29,602 bases of DNA, taken from positions 1-29,602 of IMG/VR virus record IMGVR_UViG_3300018422_000008. One strand, 5' to 3'. Source of the DNA: a virus. The notes under the pieces are model-generated. The model saw only the letters and a list, made by a program, of their open reading frames with translations, had not been told where the DNA came from and did no database searches. A program made the translations under genes and the position numbers. Each line of letters opens with the position of its first letter. The stretch's first letter is position 1. This document shows, in pieces, positions 22,041-27,925 of the stretch.

Positions 22041-22144
22041 AAAACTCCTTTCGCGGCCAGCATCACGAGCAGCGCCAGAAATACAATCGCCTCCACGCCG
22101 AGCACGCCGAGCGAAAACCAAAACATGCGTTCGTGCGCGCTCAT
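22037..22144 (-). CDS. Single-pass membrane microprotein (35 aa)
   Basis: From the ATG at 22144 the product is MSAHERMFWFSLGVLG followed by VEAIVFLALLVMLAAKGVL: a short polar head and one long transmembrane helix (about residues 8-32). Both junctions are of the coupled type: an ATGA at its start (a TGA at 22141-22143 in the frame of a presumed upstream gene) and a GTGA at its stop. A 227-codon frame running across this region on the same strand is the competing interpretation. The function is unknown; it could be a small membrane anchor or an exclusion-type factor. Confidence 0.55.
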   Translation of the reverse strand: MSAHERMFWFSLGVLGVEAIVFLALLVMLAAKGVL

Positions 22145-22379
22145 AGTGCGGGAGATATTTCTGTAGGCGGCTTGCACGGCCGATGCGCTTGAGCGCGCGG
22201 CGGAAAGAGTTGGCCGGTTGCAGCGAATCAATGTGCGTGGTGATTTCATCACGCATCACTTCCAGGTCGCGGATGCGATGCAAAACCGGCACGGCTTCAT
22301 CCACGGCCACGCGCGCGATCGCGTCGAGCGCGGGCACCGTCTGGCCGCTGCCATAACCTTTGTCCTCCACTTCGTTCAT
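22141..22379 (-). CDS. Small early protein, 3' end probably frameshifted (about 79 codons)
   Basis: From the ATG at 22379 the protein reads 'MNEVEDKGYGSGQTVPALDA', then a helical 'VDEAVPVLHRIRDLEVMRDE' and 'NSFRRALKRIGRASRLQKYL'. The frame does not stop here but runs into the zinc gene at 21696, giving a 227-aa fusion. A neighbouring frame ends 'CKPPTEISPAL' with TGA at 22141-22143, which would overlap the membrane microprotein start in the usual ATGA way. I infer a one-base shift between about 22150 and 22200. If it is not a shift, the 227-aa protein is real and the microprotein gene is nested. Confidence 0.45.
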
Positions 22380-22801
22380 GCGGCTTCCGCGATGGGGGAA
22401 GAAAAGCCGGCCGCGGAATCACTCGCTTCGCGGTGCCTCGATTCAGGCGCTTCAACGGGGCCGCGACCGGCTAAAAGTTTCTTGGACTTCCGGCGCACGC
22501 CGTAAATTTCTGCGGTGTCCAGATAGTCCAGTCCCAGCTTGCGGACCATGATGCGCTCGAAGTCGAACTGATATTTGGCCAGGTCGCTGGCGCGGTTCTG
22601 TTCCCGAGCCACCATGATCTGAATGAGCAGGTGGACGTGCTCACGTTTCCTGTTCTGTCGGATCTGCCGCTGCTTCTGCCACTCGCGAAGCTTTTCGCAC
22701 TCGGCGCACGCGCAAACCCACGCGGTCTTTTCCTTCCCCGCCGCATCGAAGTGCGCCAGAGCGATGCCGTATTTTTCGTGGAAGTTCAGCGACCCTTTCA
22801 T
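22376..22801 (-). CDS. Hypothetical Cys-containing protein with repeat-encoded C-terminus (141 aa)
   Basis: The product begins 'MKGSLNFHEKYGIALAHFDA', has a 'CACAECEKL' cluster that may bind metal, a charged helix ('REWQKQRQIRQNRKREHVHL') and 'QFDFERIMVRKLGLDYLDTA'. The last 30 or so residues derive from the 80-bp repeat and match the tail of the protein at 16238-16609. The ATG at 22801 overlaps the upstream stop (ATGA); an upstream in-frame extension to 22834 is less likely. The family is not recognised. Confidence 0.65.
   Translation of the reverse strand: MKGSLNFHEKYGIALAHFDAAGKEKTAWVCACAECEKLREWQKQRQIRQNRKREHVHLLIQIMVAREQNRASDLAKYQFDFERIMVRKLGLDYLDTAEIYGVRRKSKKLLAGRGPVEAPESRHREASDSAAGFSSPIAEAA
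22397..22476 (-). repeat. 80-bp palindromic repeat translated at a gene end, copy 2
   Basis: This copy is identical to 16259-16338 and on the same strand. It encodes the C-terminal tail of the gene at 22376-22801. Terminal inverted repeats are AGCCGGTCGCGG / CCGCGGCCGGCT. As in copy 1, the following gene starts within an ATGA overlap and begins Met-Asn-Glu. Confidence 0.85.
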
Positions 22802-23226
22802 GCGACCTCCAATCCGTAGAGCAGCGCCCCGCAAAGATTCGTGCGTTGCAAATACTGCATGGCGAACTCTCGTTCGTCCGATCCACTCGTCCGCTCGCTG
22901 TGCGTCAGATCCGCGATGAACTGCTCCACGATCTCGTGAGGCTGAACTTTCCCGCGCAATCGGTATTCGCAGAGGTCCAGCAGTCCGCGCGCTTCATCCT
23001 TTCGCAGTTGCACCGGAAGCACCGGCTCCTCGGTGAAAAGGGAATTCAGATCACACAACTCTTTGATCGTGCGCGCGGCGCCCATGAGTGCTTCGGCGCG
23101 ACCGTCGTAATAATGCGCGAGCACCGTTTCCTTTTCGCGTTCACTTCGGGCGAGGCGGGCAAAGTTCCGCGCGCTCCGGGCGAGCTTTCCAACGATGCGT
23201 TGCGTCGGCGTAAGCGTGGCTTTCAT
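22798..23226 (-). CDS. Hypothetical early protein (142 aa)
   Basis: This is a soluble, mainly helical protein ('RIVGKLARSARNFARLARSE', 'AEALMGAARTIKELCDLNSL', 'RKDEARGLLDLCEYRLRGKV'). There are no recognised motifs. The ATG at 23226 has AAGGGGG five bases upstream and overlaps the stop of a 56-codon gene (ATGA). Its stop is likewise coupled to the next gene. Confidence 0.7.
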   Translation of the reverse strand: MKATLTPTQRIVGKLARSARNFARLARSEREKETVLAHYYDGRAEALMGAARTIKELCDLNSLFTEEPVLPVQLRKDEARGLLDLCEYRLRGKVQPHEIVEQFIADLTHSERTSGSDEREFAMQYLQRTNLCGALLYGLEVA

Positions 23227-23393
23227 CGCGCCCCCTTCCCGTTGGAGTTTGGAGTTTGAAGGTTACCTGGGGTTTGGGGTTTGGTGTTTGGGATTTCTCG
23301 CCCTGGTTCCAGGAACATATCCGCTGGCTTGAGCCAGTAGCGTTTGGTCTGGGGAGCTTCTCCCGTCGTGGTCGTAGTAGTCGAGTTCATCAT
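23223..23393 (-). CDS. Small Thr/Pro/Asn-rich protein (56 aa)
   Basis: The frame starts at a double ATG (23393 or 23390) with AAGGAC just upstream. It reads 'MMNSTTTTTTGEAPQTKRYW', then 'LKPADMFLEPGREIPNTKPQ', then a low-complexity tail with repeated TP and PN, and ends with a TGA that overlaps the next start (ATGA). The tail is encoded by an AACTCC/AAACCCC-like simple repeat. The Shine-Dalgarno sequence, coupling and spacing support a real gene. The function is unknown. Confidence 0.6.
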   Translation of the reverse strand: MMNSTTTTTTGEAPQTKRYWLKPADMFLEPGREIPNTKPQTPGNLQTPNSNGKGAR

Positions 23394-23405
23394 GTCCTTT
23401 CGTGT

Positions 23406-23678
23406 TTAGGGTTTTTCCGTGGTGGCCGTGCGCAAGCACATGTCCGAGAAACTTTTGAGTTCGAACGTGGGCGCCTGGCTCTCGGGCTGCGCTCCGATGG
23501 TGTGCGCCGCCTCGATCTTCAGGACGGTCTGGCGTGAGTAACGTTTAAGGCTGCCCAGTTTCGTCACCGGGACCATCCGCTTGACCTCCGCTTCGGAGAT
23601 GCGCCAGCGCCGCACCACGTCCGCGAGCGTGAAAAAATCACGCGCGGCCGGCAGACTCCGTTGTGCGCTCGATGGCAT
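23406..23678 (-). CDS. Excisionase/MerR-like HTH protein (90 aa)
   Basis: The middle part has the layout of small DNA-binding proteins of the excisionase/AlpA type: 'FFTLADVVRRWRISEAEVKR' then 'MVPVTKLGSLKRYSRQTVLK', a helix-turn-helix followed by a basic wing and a short helix. Near the start of the leftward operon it may be the excisionase or an early regulator. The last codons overlap the 21-bp repeat at 23419-23439. A 6-bp perfect hairpin (CAGCAT-AGGA-ATGCTG) lies upstream at 23717-23732. Confidence 0.7.
   Translation of the reverse strand: MPSSAQRSLPAARDFFTLADVVRRWRISEAEVKRMVPVTKLGSLKRYSRQTVLKIEAAHTIGAQPESQAPTFELKSFSDMCLRTATTEKP
23419..23439 (+). repeat. 21-bp repeat with GTGCGCAAGCAC hairpin, copy 2
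   Basis: This is an exact match to 3935-3955 in inverted orientation. Here it falls within the last codons of the excisionase-like gene, read on the other strand. A shorter copy of the core is present at 25224-25235 near the integrase start. Confidence 0.5.
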
Positions 23679-23764
23679 TTACTTTTCTCGCGCGAGCGCG
23701 CCGAAGTTCCTCAAGTCAGCATTCCTATGCTGGCCCACTCTCCGGCACGCCCGCGCAAATTCGT

Positions 23765-23953
23765 TCAGGCGGCTTGCCTCCGCTGTTCGATCTCGTCCTT
23801 CAGCTCTTGGATTTTCCGCACAGCCGCGCCGGCGATGGGCGGATCGCTTTCAACCGTGTTCCTCGCAAGCACTTTCAGGTTCGCCAACAGGTGATTGGCG
23901 ACGAACAACTCTGCCGCTTTTTCAGCCCCGTTCCGCTTTTGGTATTTCGCCAT
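23765..23953 (-). CDS. First gene of the leftward early operon (62 aa)
   Basis: The product begins 'MAKYQKRNGAEKAAELFVAN' and ends with a charged helix ('AAVRKIQELKDEIEQRRQAA'). It lies immediately left of the operator region and divergent from the repressor gene, the position of cro-like or first early genes. I see no clear HTH, so a cro role is not supported. An 86-nt gap follows, holding a perfect six-base-pair hairpin at 23717-23732 and no coding-like frame. The start is ATG 23953; a longer frame to 23977 would run into the operator. Confidence 0.6.
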   Translation of the reverse strand: MAKYQKRNGAEKAAELFVANHLLANLKVLARNTVESDPPIAGAAVRKIQELKDEIEQRRQAA

Positions 23954-23960
23954 GACGCAA

Positions 23961-24001
23961 CTTGAGCCGCCACTCAAGATTGAGTCAATATATTTCTTGA
24001 G
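23961..24001. promoter_or_regulatory. Operator array of CTTGAG half-sites
   Basis: Four CTTGAG/CTCAAG-type half-sites lie between the divergent repressor and early genes. CTTGAG at 23961-23966 pairs with CTCAAG at 23973-23978. ATTGAG at 23979-23984 forms a second inverted repeat (ACTCAA-GA-TTGAGT, 23972-23985). CTTGAG at 23996-24001 is the fourth. The spacing and symmetry fit binding of a dimeric XRE-type repressor that controls both directions. Confidence 0.65.
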
Positions 24002-24008
24002 TTATATG
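23980..24008 (+). promoter_or_regulatory. Sigma-70-like promoter for the repressor gene
   Basis: TTGAGT (23980-23985) and TATATG (24003-24008) are separated by exactly 17 bp. The repressor ATG is 26 bp downstream. The -35 lies in one operator inverted repeat and the spacer ends with another half-site, so autoregulation is likely. A leftward promoter must overlap this AT-rich stretch (TATATT on the minus strand) but its -35 is poor. Confidence 0.6.
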
Positions 24009-24033
24009 AAAGAGACTGTTGAAGTCCGCGGCC

Positions 24034-24486
24034 ATGAGTTACCTGGCCGAGGCGTTATCCGGATTGATGCGTGAACGCGGTGTCACCAAGAATGTTGAAC
24101 TGGCAAACCGCACGGGGATAGACCAGGCCACAATCTCCCGCTGGTTGAATAGCCTCCAACTCGCGATCACTGACGAGGATCTCGAAAAAGTTGCGCGTGC
24201 CCTGAGCAAAGAACCGAAGGATCACGCGCGTCTTGTCGCGGCAAGAATGTTAGACGTGCGCCACGGTCCCGGCGCCGAACTCGTGTCGGTGAAGATCGAA
24301 GAGCAAACGCTCCGGGAAGAGGCGCAGCCGTATGGGAAAAAGAAGCTGTCGCCGGGTGGTCGGAAAACATTCGAGGTCCTCGCGAATGAATATCCTCAAG
24401 ACTCCGATCTCCGCGCAGTCCTCGACGGTCTGGCGGAAGTCATCGCCCGCAATCCCAAACACCGGGCCAATGAATCCGATCAATAA
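24034..24486 (+). CDS. CI-like repressor with XRE-type HTH (150 aa)
   Basis: The N-terminal 65 residues form an XRE HTH: 'LAEALSGLMRERGVTKNVEL', 'ANRTGIDQATISRWLNSLQL' and 'AITDEDLEKVARALS'. The C-terminal part lacks the Ser-Lys protease signature of LexA/CI proteins, so induction is probably not by RecA-stimulated self-cleavage. It is divergent from the early operon and next to its operators, so it is the likely lysogeny repressor. I prefer the ATG at 24034; a TTG at 24019 is possible. No strong Shine-Dalgarno sequence is present. Confidence 0.85.
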   Translation: MSYLAEALSGLMRERGVTKNVELANRTGIDQATISRWLNSLQLAITDEDLEKVARALSKEPKDHARLVAARMLDVRHGPGAELVSVKIEEQTLREEAQPYGKKKLSPGGRKTFEVLANEYPQDSDLRAVLDGLAEVIARNPKHRANESDQ

Positions 24487-24666
24487 CGTTGAGCGCACGC
24501 CAGATCACCACCGGTGGTTTTTGTTGCCACCTTTGCGTCCGCGATTTTGTTTTGATGAACCACATCGGTCGGCGGGAAGCAGAAACAGCCTAGCGCTGCT
24601 CTGGGTTCCAAAGCTGTCAGCACTCCTCGCGATCGCTTGGGTGGTTTGTCTTACGGAGTTGCCCTC
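24487..24666. other. 180-bp gap after the repressor gene
   Basis: A palindrome ACCACCGGTGGT followed by TTTTTG at about 24507-24525 could act as a weak plus-strand terminator, though the stem is only four to six base pairs. GGAG at the right end serves the next gene. I see no other feature. Confidence 0.35.
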
Positions 24667-25149
24667 ATGAGCACCGTCATCGCATGTCCTCACTGCGGAA
24701 AAGACTTCGAAGTCGATGACGCTGGGAAATATGCGTGCTGGCACTGCGGCGGGCATGTCTCGTTCGCCGGGGAGGATTATCCGCCGGTGATGTCAACGCC
24801 GGCAGCGGCTCGGAAAGATCATCGCTCTCGCGGATTCGGCTGGTGGACGCTTACACGCGTCGCTGCCTGGGTGTTCTTTCTGGGGCCGGCTTTCCTCCTC
24901 ATATTTCTGACGATGCTCGGCATCGGGGTGGGCAAGTGGACCAGCAGTAAAAGGGACAGCACGAGCGGTAGCGTGATCGTCACGGTGGGAATGATCACTT
25001 TCATTCCGATCGCTATTGGCTGGCTGCTCAATCGGCTCGGCCTGGCGCACAGCAAAGAGCTTGTCTGCTCTCAGTGCGGCAATAACACCGGACTGCACGC
25101 GAAAATCTGTGCCACGTGTCGGGCGCCATTTGCAATGAACACGTGCTAG
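24667..25149 (+). CDS. Zinc-ribbon membrane protein, possible lysogenic-conversion gene (160 aa)
   Basis: The order is: N-terminal zinc ribbon ('IACPHCGKDFEVDDAGKYAC', 'WHCGG'), polar linker, first transmembrane segment (about residues 67-90, 'VAAWVFFLGPAFLLIFLTML'), short loop, second transmembrane segment (about 110-128, 'VIVTVGMITFIPIAIGWLL'), and C-terminal ribbon ('LVCSQCGNNTGLHAKICATC'). Both ribbons probably face the cytoplasm. It lies between repressor and integrase, where genes expressed from the prophage are common, such as superinfection exclusion. The ATG at 24667 has GGAG eight bases upstream. The function is inferred from place only. Confidence 0.7.
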   Translation: MSTVIACPHCGKDFEVDDAGKYACWHCGGHVSFAGEDYPPVMSTPAAARKDHRSRGFGWWTLTRVAAWVFFLGPAFLLIFLTMLGIGVGKWTSSKRDSTSGSVIVTVGMITFIPIAIGWLLNRLGLAHSKELVCSQCGNNTGLHAKICATCRAPFAMNTC

Positions 25150-25168
25150 CCACCACCGAAACACTTCA

Positions 25169-26557
25169 ATGGGTTCCTCTGCGGCAAACAGCGGCGCGCT
25201 TATTCGCGTCCGCAGTGATGGTGGTGCGCAAGCACCGGGCGGCACTGTGCTGGCGCACATCAACTTCAAGCGCGGCCCGCGCGCGGCGCCCAAGCACATT
25301 CGCGACTCGGGCGAGGATGGCAGCGTTCTGGACGAAGGGCGGCGCTGGCAGATCCGCTGGCACATGGATGGCAAGCTGCAGCGCAAACGCTACTCCAAAC
25401 AGAAATTCACCCGTGCGCGCGTCGAGGAATTCCTGCGCACCGAACTGGCCAAGAAAGCGGCCGGGGATATTTCCATCGCCACCCTCAGCCGCGAGGTCCG
25501 CGAGATCGTCCGCTTCTGTGAACTGCACGGCATCACCATTCGCGACCTGCAGTTGCTCCCCTGGATGAAACAGCGCGGCACGCAAATGGAGGAACGCACC
25601 GGGCAAAAGATTTCTCCCGTCCAATTCTTCGAAGAGGCGTGCGTCGCCCGCGAGCAGCGTCACTCCCAAAGCTGCCGCACTGTCCCGCAAGTCGTGGAGT
25701 CGTTCCTCGCGGAGATCGAAGCGCGCTCCGAACGGCAAGGCAGCAGCGGATGCCACTGGCGGAACCTGCGCGCGCGGTTGAACAAATTCGCGGCGGTGTT
25801 CACGGGACCGGTTTCGTCGTTGGAACGGCCGCTCGTCCAGTCCTGGCTCAAGGGCCTCCCGTACGCGGCCAAGACGGTGAACCATTATCGAGCGGCCGTG
25901 GTCGAGGCGCTCTATTTCGCGAAAGGGCAGGGGCACTGCACGCGCGAGCTGGTCGAGAGCATTGCGGACATCGATCCTTACAAGCTGATCGATCGCGTGG
26001 CCACTCCCTACAGCGTGAAGGAGATGCGCGCGATTCTGGACTACACGCACGCGCACCGGCTCAAACATTTACCGACGATCGTGCTCGTCGCGTTCTGCGG
26101 CGTACGAGTCTGCGAAGTGGCCGGCGAGAAAGGGTTTTTGGATTGGGGCGACATCGACCTGGACGAGCGCGTCATTCACATCCCGGCCAAGCTGGCCAAG
26201 AAACGGAAGAAGCGAGACGCGCCCGTCACCGAGAACGCGTACGCCTGGCTGAAGCTGGTGGCGAAACCGAGCGGCGCGATCTGTCCGGTGGACCGCCCGA
26301 GCGAAGCGGCGACGCGCATCCTGGTGAACGCGCGCGTGCCCCGAAAAAAGAACGGGTTCCGGAGCGCGTTTATTTCGCATCGCGTGGACCTCACGAAAGA
26401 CCTAAAAGCCACGGCCATCGAAGCCGGCACCAGCGTCGGCCGCATCGAGAGCAACTACTACGCGATCCGCGGGAAGGGCGAGCCGCAAGCCTACTTCGAA
26501 TTGCGCCCGCGCCAGTTGCAGTTGGACCTCGGGTTGAATTCGGGGAGCCGGTCCTGA
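25169..26557 (+). CDS. int: Tyrosine recombinase, phage integrase (462 aa)
   Basis: The catalytic domain is recognisable: 'LVAFCGVRVCEVAG' with Arg313, a basic beta hairpin 'AKLAKKRKKRDAP' supplying the Lys, 'KNGFRSAFISHR' with Arg398, and 'VGRIESNYYAI' with Tyr430/431. The first His of the usual HxxR box is Asn (NGFR), as I recall for related integrases of this bacterial group. Residues 55-90 form an N-terminal arm-binding-like segment ('RRWQIRWHMDGKLQRKRYSK'), and 170-255 the core-binding SAM-like domain. It ends about 190 bp before a tRNA 3' fragment, as expected. The start is uncertain; ATG 25169 is the first available and the extreme N-terminus is low in features. Confidence 0.92.
   Translation: MGSSAANSGALIRVRSDGGAQAPGGTVLAHINFKRGPRAAPKHIRDSGEDGSVLDEGRRWQIRWHMDGKLQRKRYSKQKFTRARVEEFLRTELAKKAAGDISIATLSREVREIVRFCELHGITIRDLQLLPWMKQRGTQMEERTGQKISPVQFFEEACVAREQRHSQSCRTVPQVVESFLAEIEARSERQGSSGCHWRNLRARLNKFAAVFTGPVSSLERPLVQSWLKGLPYAAKTVNHYRAAVVEALYFAKGQGHCTRELVESIADIDPYKLIDRVATPYSVKEMRAILDYTHAHRLKHLPTIVLVAFCGVRVCEVAGEKGFLDWGDIDLDERVIHIPAKLAKKRKKRDAPVTENAYAWLKLVAKPSGAICPVDRPSEAATRILVNARVPRKKNGFRSAFISHRVDLTKDLKATAIEAGTSVGRIESNYYAIRGKGEPQAYFELRPRQLQLDLGLNSGSRS
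25224..25235 (+). repeat. GTGC-GCAA-GCAC hairpin motif near the integrase start
   Basis: This is a 12-base copy of the motif at 3935, 13856 and 23428, here 55 bases after the integrase ATG and in plus orientation. Confidence 0.35.
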
Positions 26558-26559
26558 TT

Positions 26560-26580
26560 GTTCCACGGGAATGTTCCACG
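26560..26580 (+). repeat. Direct repeat GTTCCACG, candidate integrase arm sites
   Basis: GTTCCACG occurs at 26560-26567 and 26573-26580, a 13-bp period, right after the integrase stop and about 165 bp from the attachment site. Short direct repeats in this place are typical arm-type integrase sites, but only two are visible. Confidence 0.35.
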
Positions 26581-26745
26581 ACTGTCCATTTGTCCCGTAA
26601 CCGGACGGGTGGGGACAATTGGGGACTGAATCCTCGTCCATCCAAGCCCGTTCCAGCTCTGGTCAACGTACGCTCTAGTCCATCGAAATAGCAATTCCAG
26701 CCCTGTTACCATTGAGGATTATTGAACTCGAAATTGGAATCGCGT

Positions 26746-26773
26746 GCGGGTTCGAGTCCCGCCACCGGCACCA
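26746..26773 (+). other. Right attachment site: 3' end of a tRNA gene (probably tRNA-Leu)
   Basis: The sequence folds as a T-arm (GCGGG-TTCGAGT-CCCGC), a seven-base acceptor strand CACCGGC, discriminator A and encoded CCA. The matching 5' acceptor GCCGGTG is absent upstream within tRNA distance, so this is only the 3' part. It is left on the integrase side when a phage inserts into a tRNA gene. The acceptor strand and the preceding CGTGCGGG resemble bacterial tRNA-Leu, an inference. The intact gene should lie left of the window. Confidence 0.8.
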
Positions 26774-26829
26774 GCGTTCGGCAAAAAATCGTTTTGCGCC
26801 GCGCGGCCTGGGCGACCTAGATTCCGCTC

Positions 26830-27864
26830 ATGGTTGAAACGGTTGCTTCCCCGCCCGCGACAGCCGATTCGTCGGTGCGCGCCAAATACGTGCAGGCGTT
26901 TCGATGGATGCTGCTGGCGCGCGTCCTGGATGACAAATTCGCGAGCCTCTATCGTGCTGGAAAAATCCATGGTGGTGTTTTTCTGGGCCGCGGGCAGGAG
27001 GCGTTGAGCGTGTCGCTCGGAATTCATCTTCGGCGCGGTGATATTTTTGCGCCGCTCATCCGGGACGGCGCCGGCCGGCTTGCGTTCGGAGAACCGGTGC
27101 TCGACGGCGTGCGCACTTATCTTGGTTCACCATTGGGACCGATGCGCGCACGGGACGGGAATGTTCATCGCGGCCGGCCCAAAGAAGGTCTGCTGCCGAT
27201 GGTCAGTCATTTGGGCGCCATGATTTCGGTGGTGAACGGCGCGCTGATGGGAAAACGTTTCAAAGGTGAGACTGGTTTCGTGGGCGGCACTTGCATTGGT
27301 GATGGCGCGACTTCGACGGGCGCATTTCACGAAAGCGTCAATCAAGCGGCGGTGGAAAAGCTGCCGACGATCATCGTGGTGGCGGACAACCAATACGCCT
27401 ACTCCACGCCCACCTGCCGGCAATTCGCGTGTTCTCTCGCCGACAAGGCAGCAGGCTATGGCGTGACACCTCACGAAGTGGACGGTACGGATTTGAATGC
27501 GTGCCTGCGCGTTCTAGGCGAAGCGGTGGAGAACGCGCGCAGCGGGGCCGGGCCGCAATTGGTTTTTGCCCGGCTCCTGCGTCTCTGTGGCCACGGTGAA
27601 CACGACGACGCGAGTTACATCGACCCGACCTTGAAGCAATCGCCTCTCGGCCGCGATTGTCTGAAGACGGCCGAGGAATTCCTGTTGCGCGAGCGTTTTG
27701 CCGACAGCGCGTCCGTTGCGATGTGGCGAAGTGAGGCGATTCACGAAGTCGAACATTCCGTTGCGACGGTTCAGCGCGAAGGTTCGCCCGATCCTTTTGC
27801 AGAAGATTGGGCGGCGCTTTCGACACGCCGGCTCATCGAGGTGAAGCCCGAAGATGGCCAGTGA
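26830..27864 (+). CDS. 2-oxoacid dehydrogenase E1 alpha subunit-like protein (344 aa)
   Basis: This host gene encodes a thiamine-diphosphate enzyme component for oxidative decarboxylation of pyruvate or branched-chain 2-oxoacids. The TPP/Mg motif is 'CIGDGATSTGAFHESVNQAA' (residues 155-174) with Asn187 in 'VADNQYAYSTP'. The N-terminus has the usual 'RWMLLARVLDDKFASLYRAG' and 'GQEALSVSLGIHL'. The length is typical. No beta subunit or E2 gene is adjacent on the right, so the partner must be elsewhere. The ATG at 26830 is 57 bp after the tRNA fragment, so integration left its promoter region short; expression may depend on prophage-end sequence. Confidence 0.88.
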   Translation: MVETVASPPATADSSVRAKYVQAFRWMLLARVLDDKFASLYRAGKIHGGVFLGRGQEALSVSLGIHLRRGDIFAPLIRDGAGRLAFGEPVLDGVRTYLGSPLGPMRARDGNVHRGRPKEGLLPMVSHLGAMISVVNGALMGKRFKGETGFVGGTCIGDGATSTGAFHESVNQAAVEKLPTIIVVADNQYAYSTPTCRQFACSLADKAAGYGVTPHEVDGTDLNACLRVLGEAVENARSGAGPQLVFARLLRLCGHGEHDDASYIDPTLKQSPLGRDCLKTAEEFLLRERFADSASVAMWRSEAIHEVEHSVATVQREGSPDPFAEDWAALSTRRLIEVKPEDGQ

Positions 27865-27925
27865 CCGTGCGTCGCCGCGCTTCCCCGACTGGACAATCAA
27901 ACGCGGGTGCGTTGAAGTCCCGTTC

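Larger units (their letters stand above)
1..26773. mobile_element. Prophage (siphovirus-like), left end outside window
   Basis: A continuous phage genome is visible: packaging, head and tail genes on the minus strand, a coupled early/replication operon also on minus, and a repressor-integrase module on plus. The right boundary is a 3'-end tRNA fragment just after the integrase, as expected for a tRNA-targeting tyrosine recombinase. Host metabolic and secreted-protein genes start immediately after it. The intact tRNA and the lysis and distal tail genes should lie left of the window. The late-gene order is lambda/HK97-like. A tail tube and a tape measure without a sheath gene suggest a long non-contractile tail. 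Confidence 0.93.

Noticed and set aside
25639-26691. A 350-codon plus-strand frame overlapping the integrase
   Set aside because: It is Arg- and Gly-rich, has no recognisable motifs and lies inside the integrase gene, which has clear catalytic motifs. It is an overlapping open frame caused by high GC.
26690-26773. A complete tRNA gene at the prophage right end
   Set aside because: No 5' acceptor strand complementary to CACCGGC occurs within 60-90 nt upstream, and no anticodon arm can be drawn. Only the 3' part is present.
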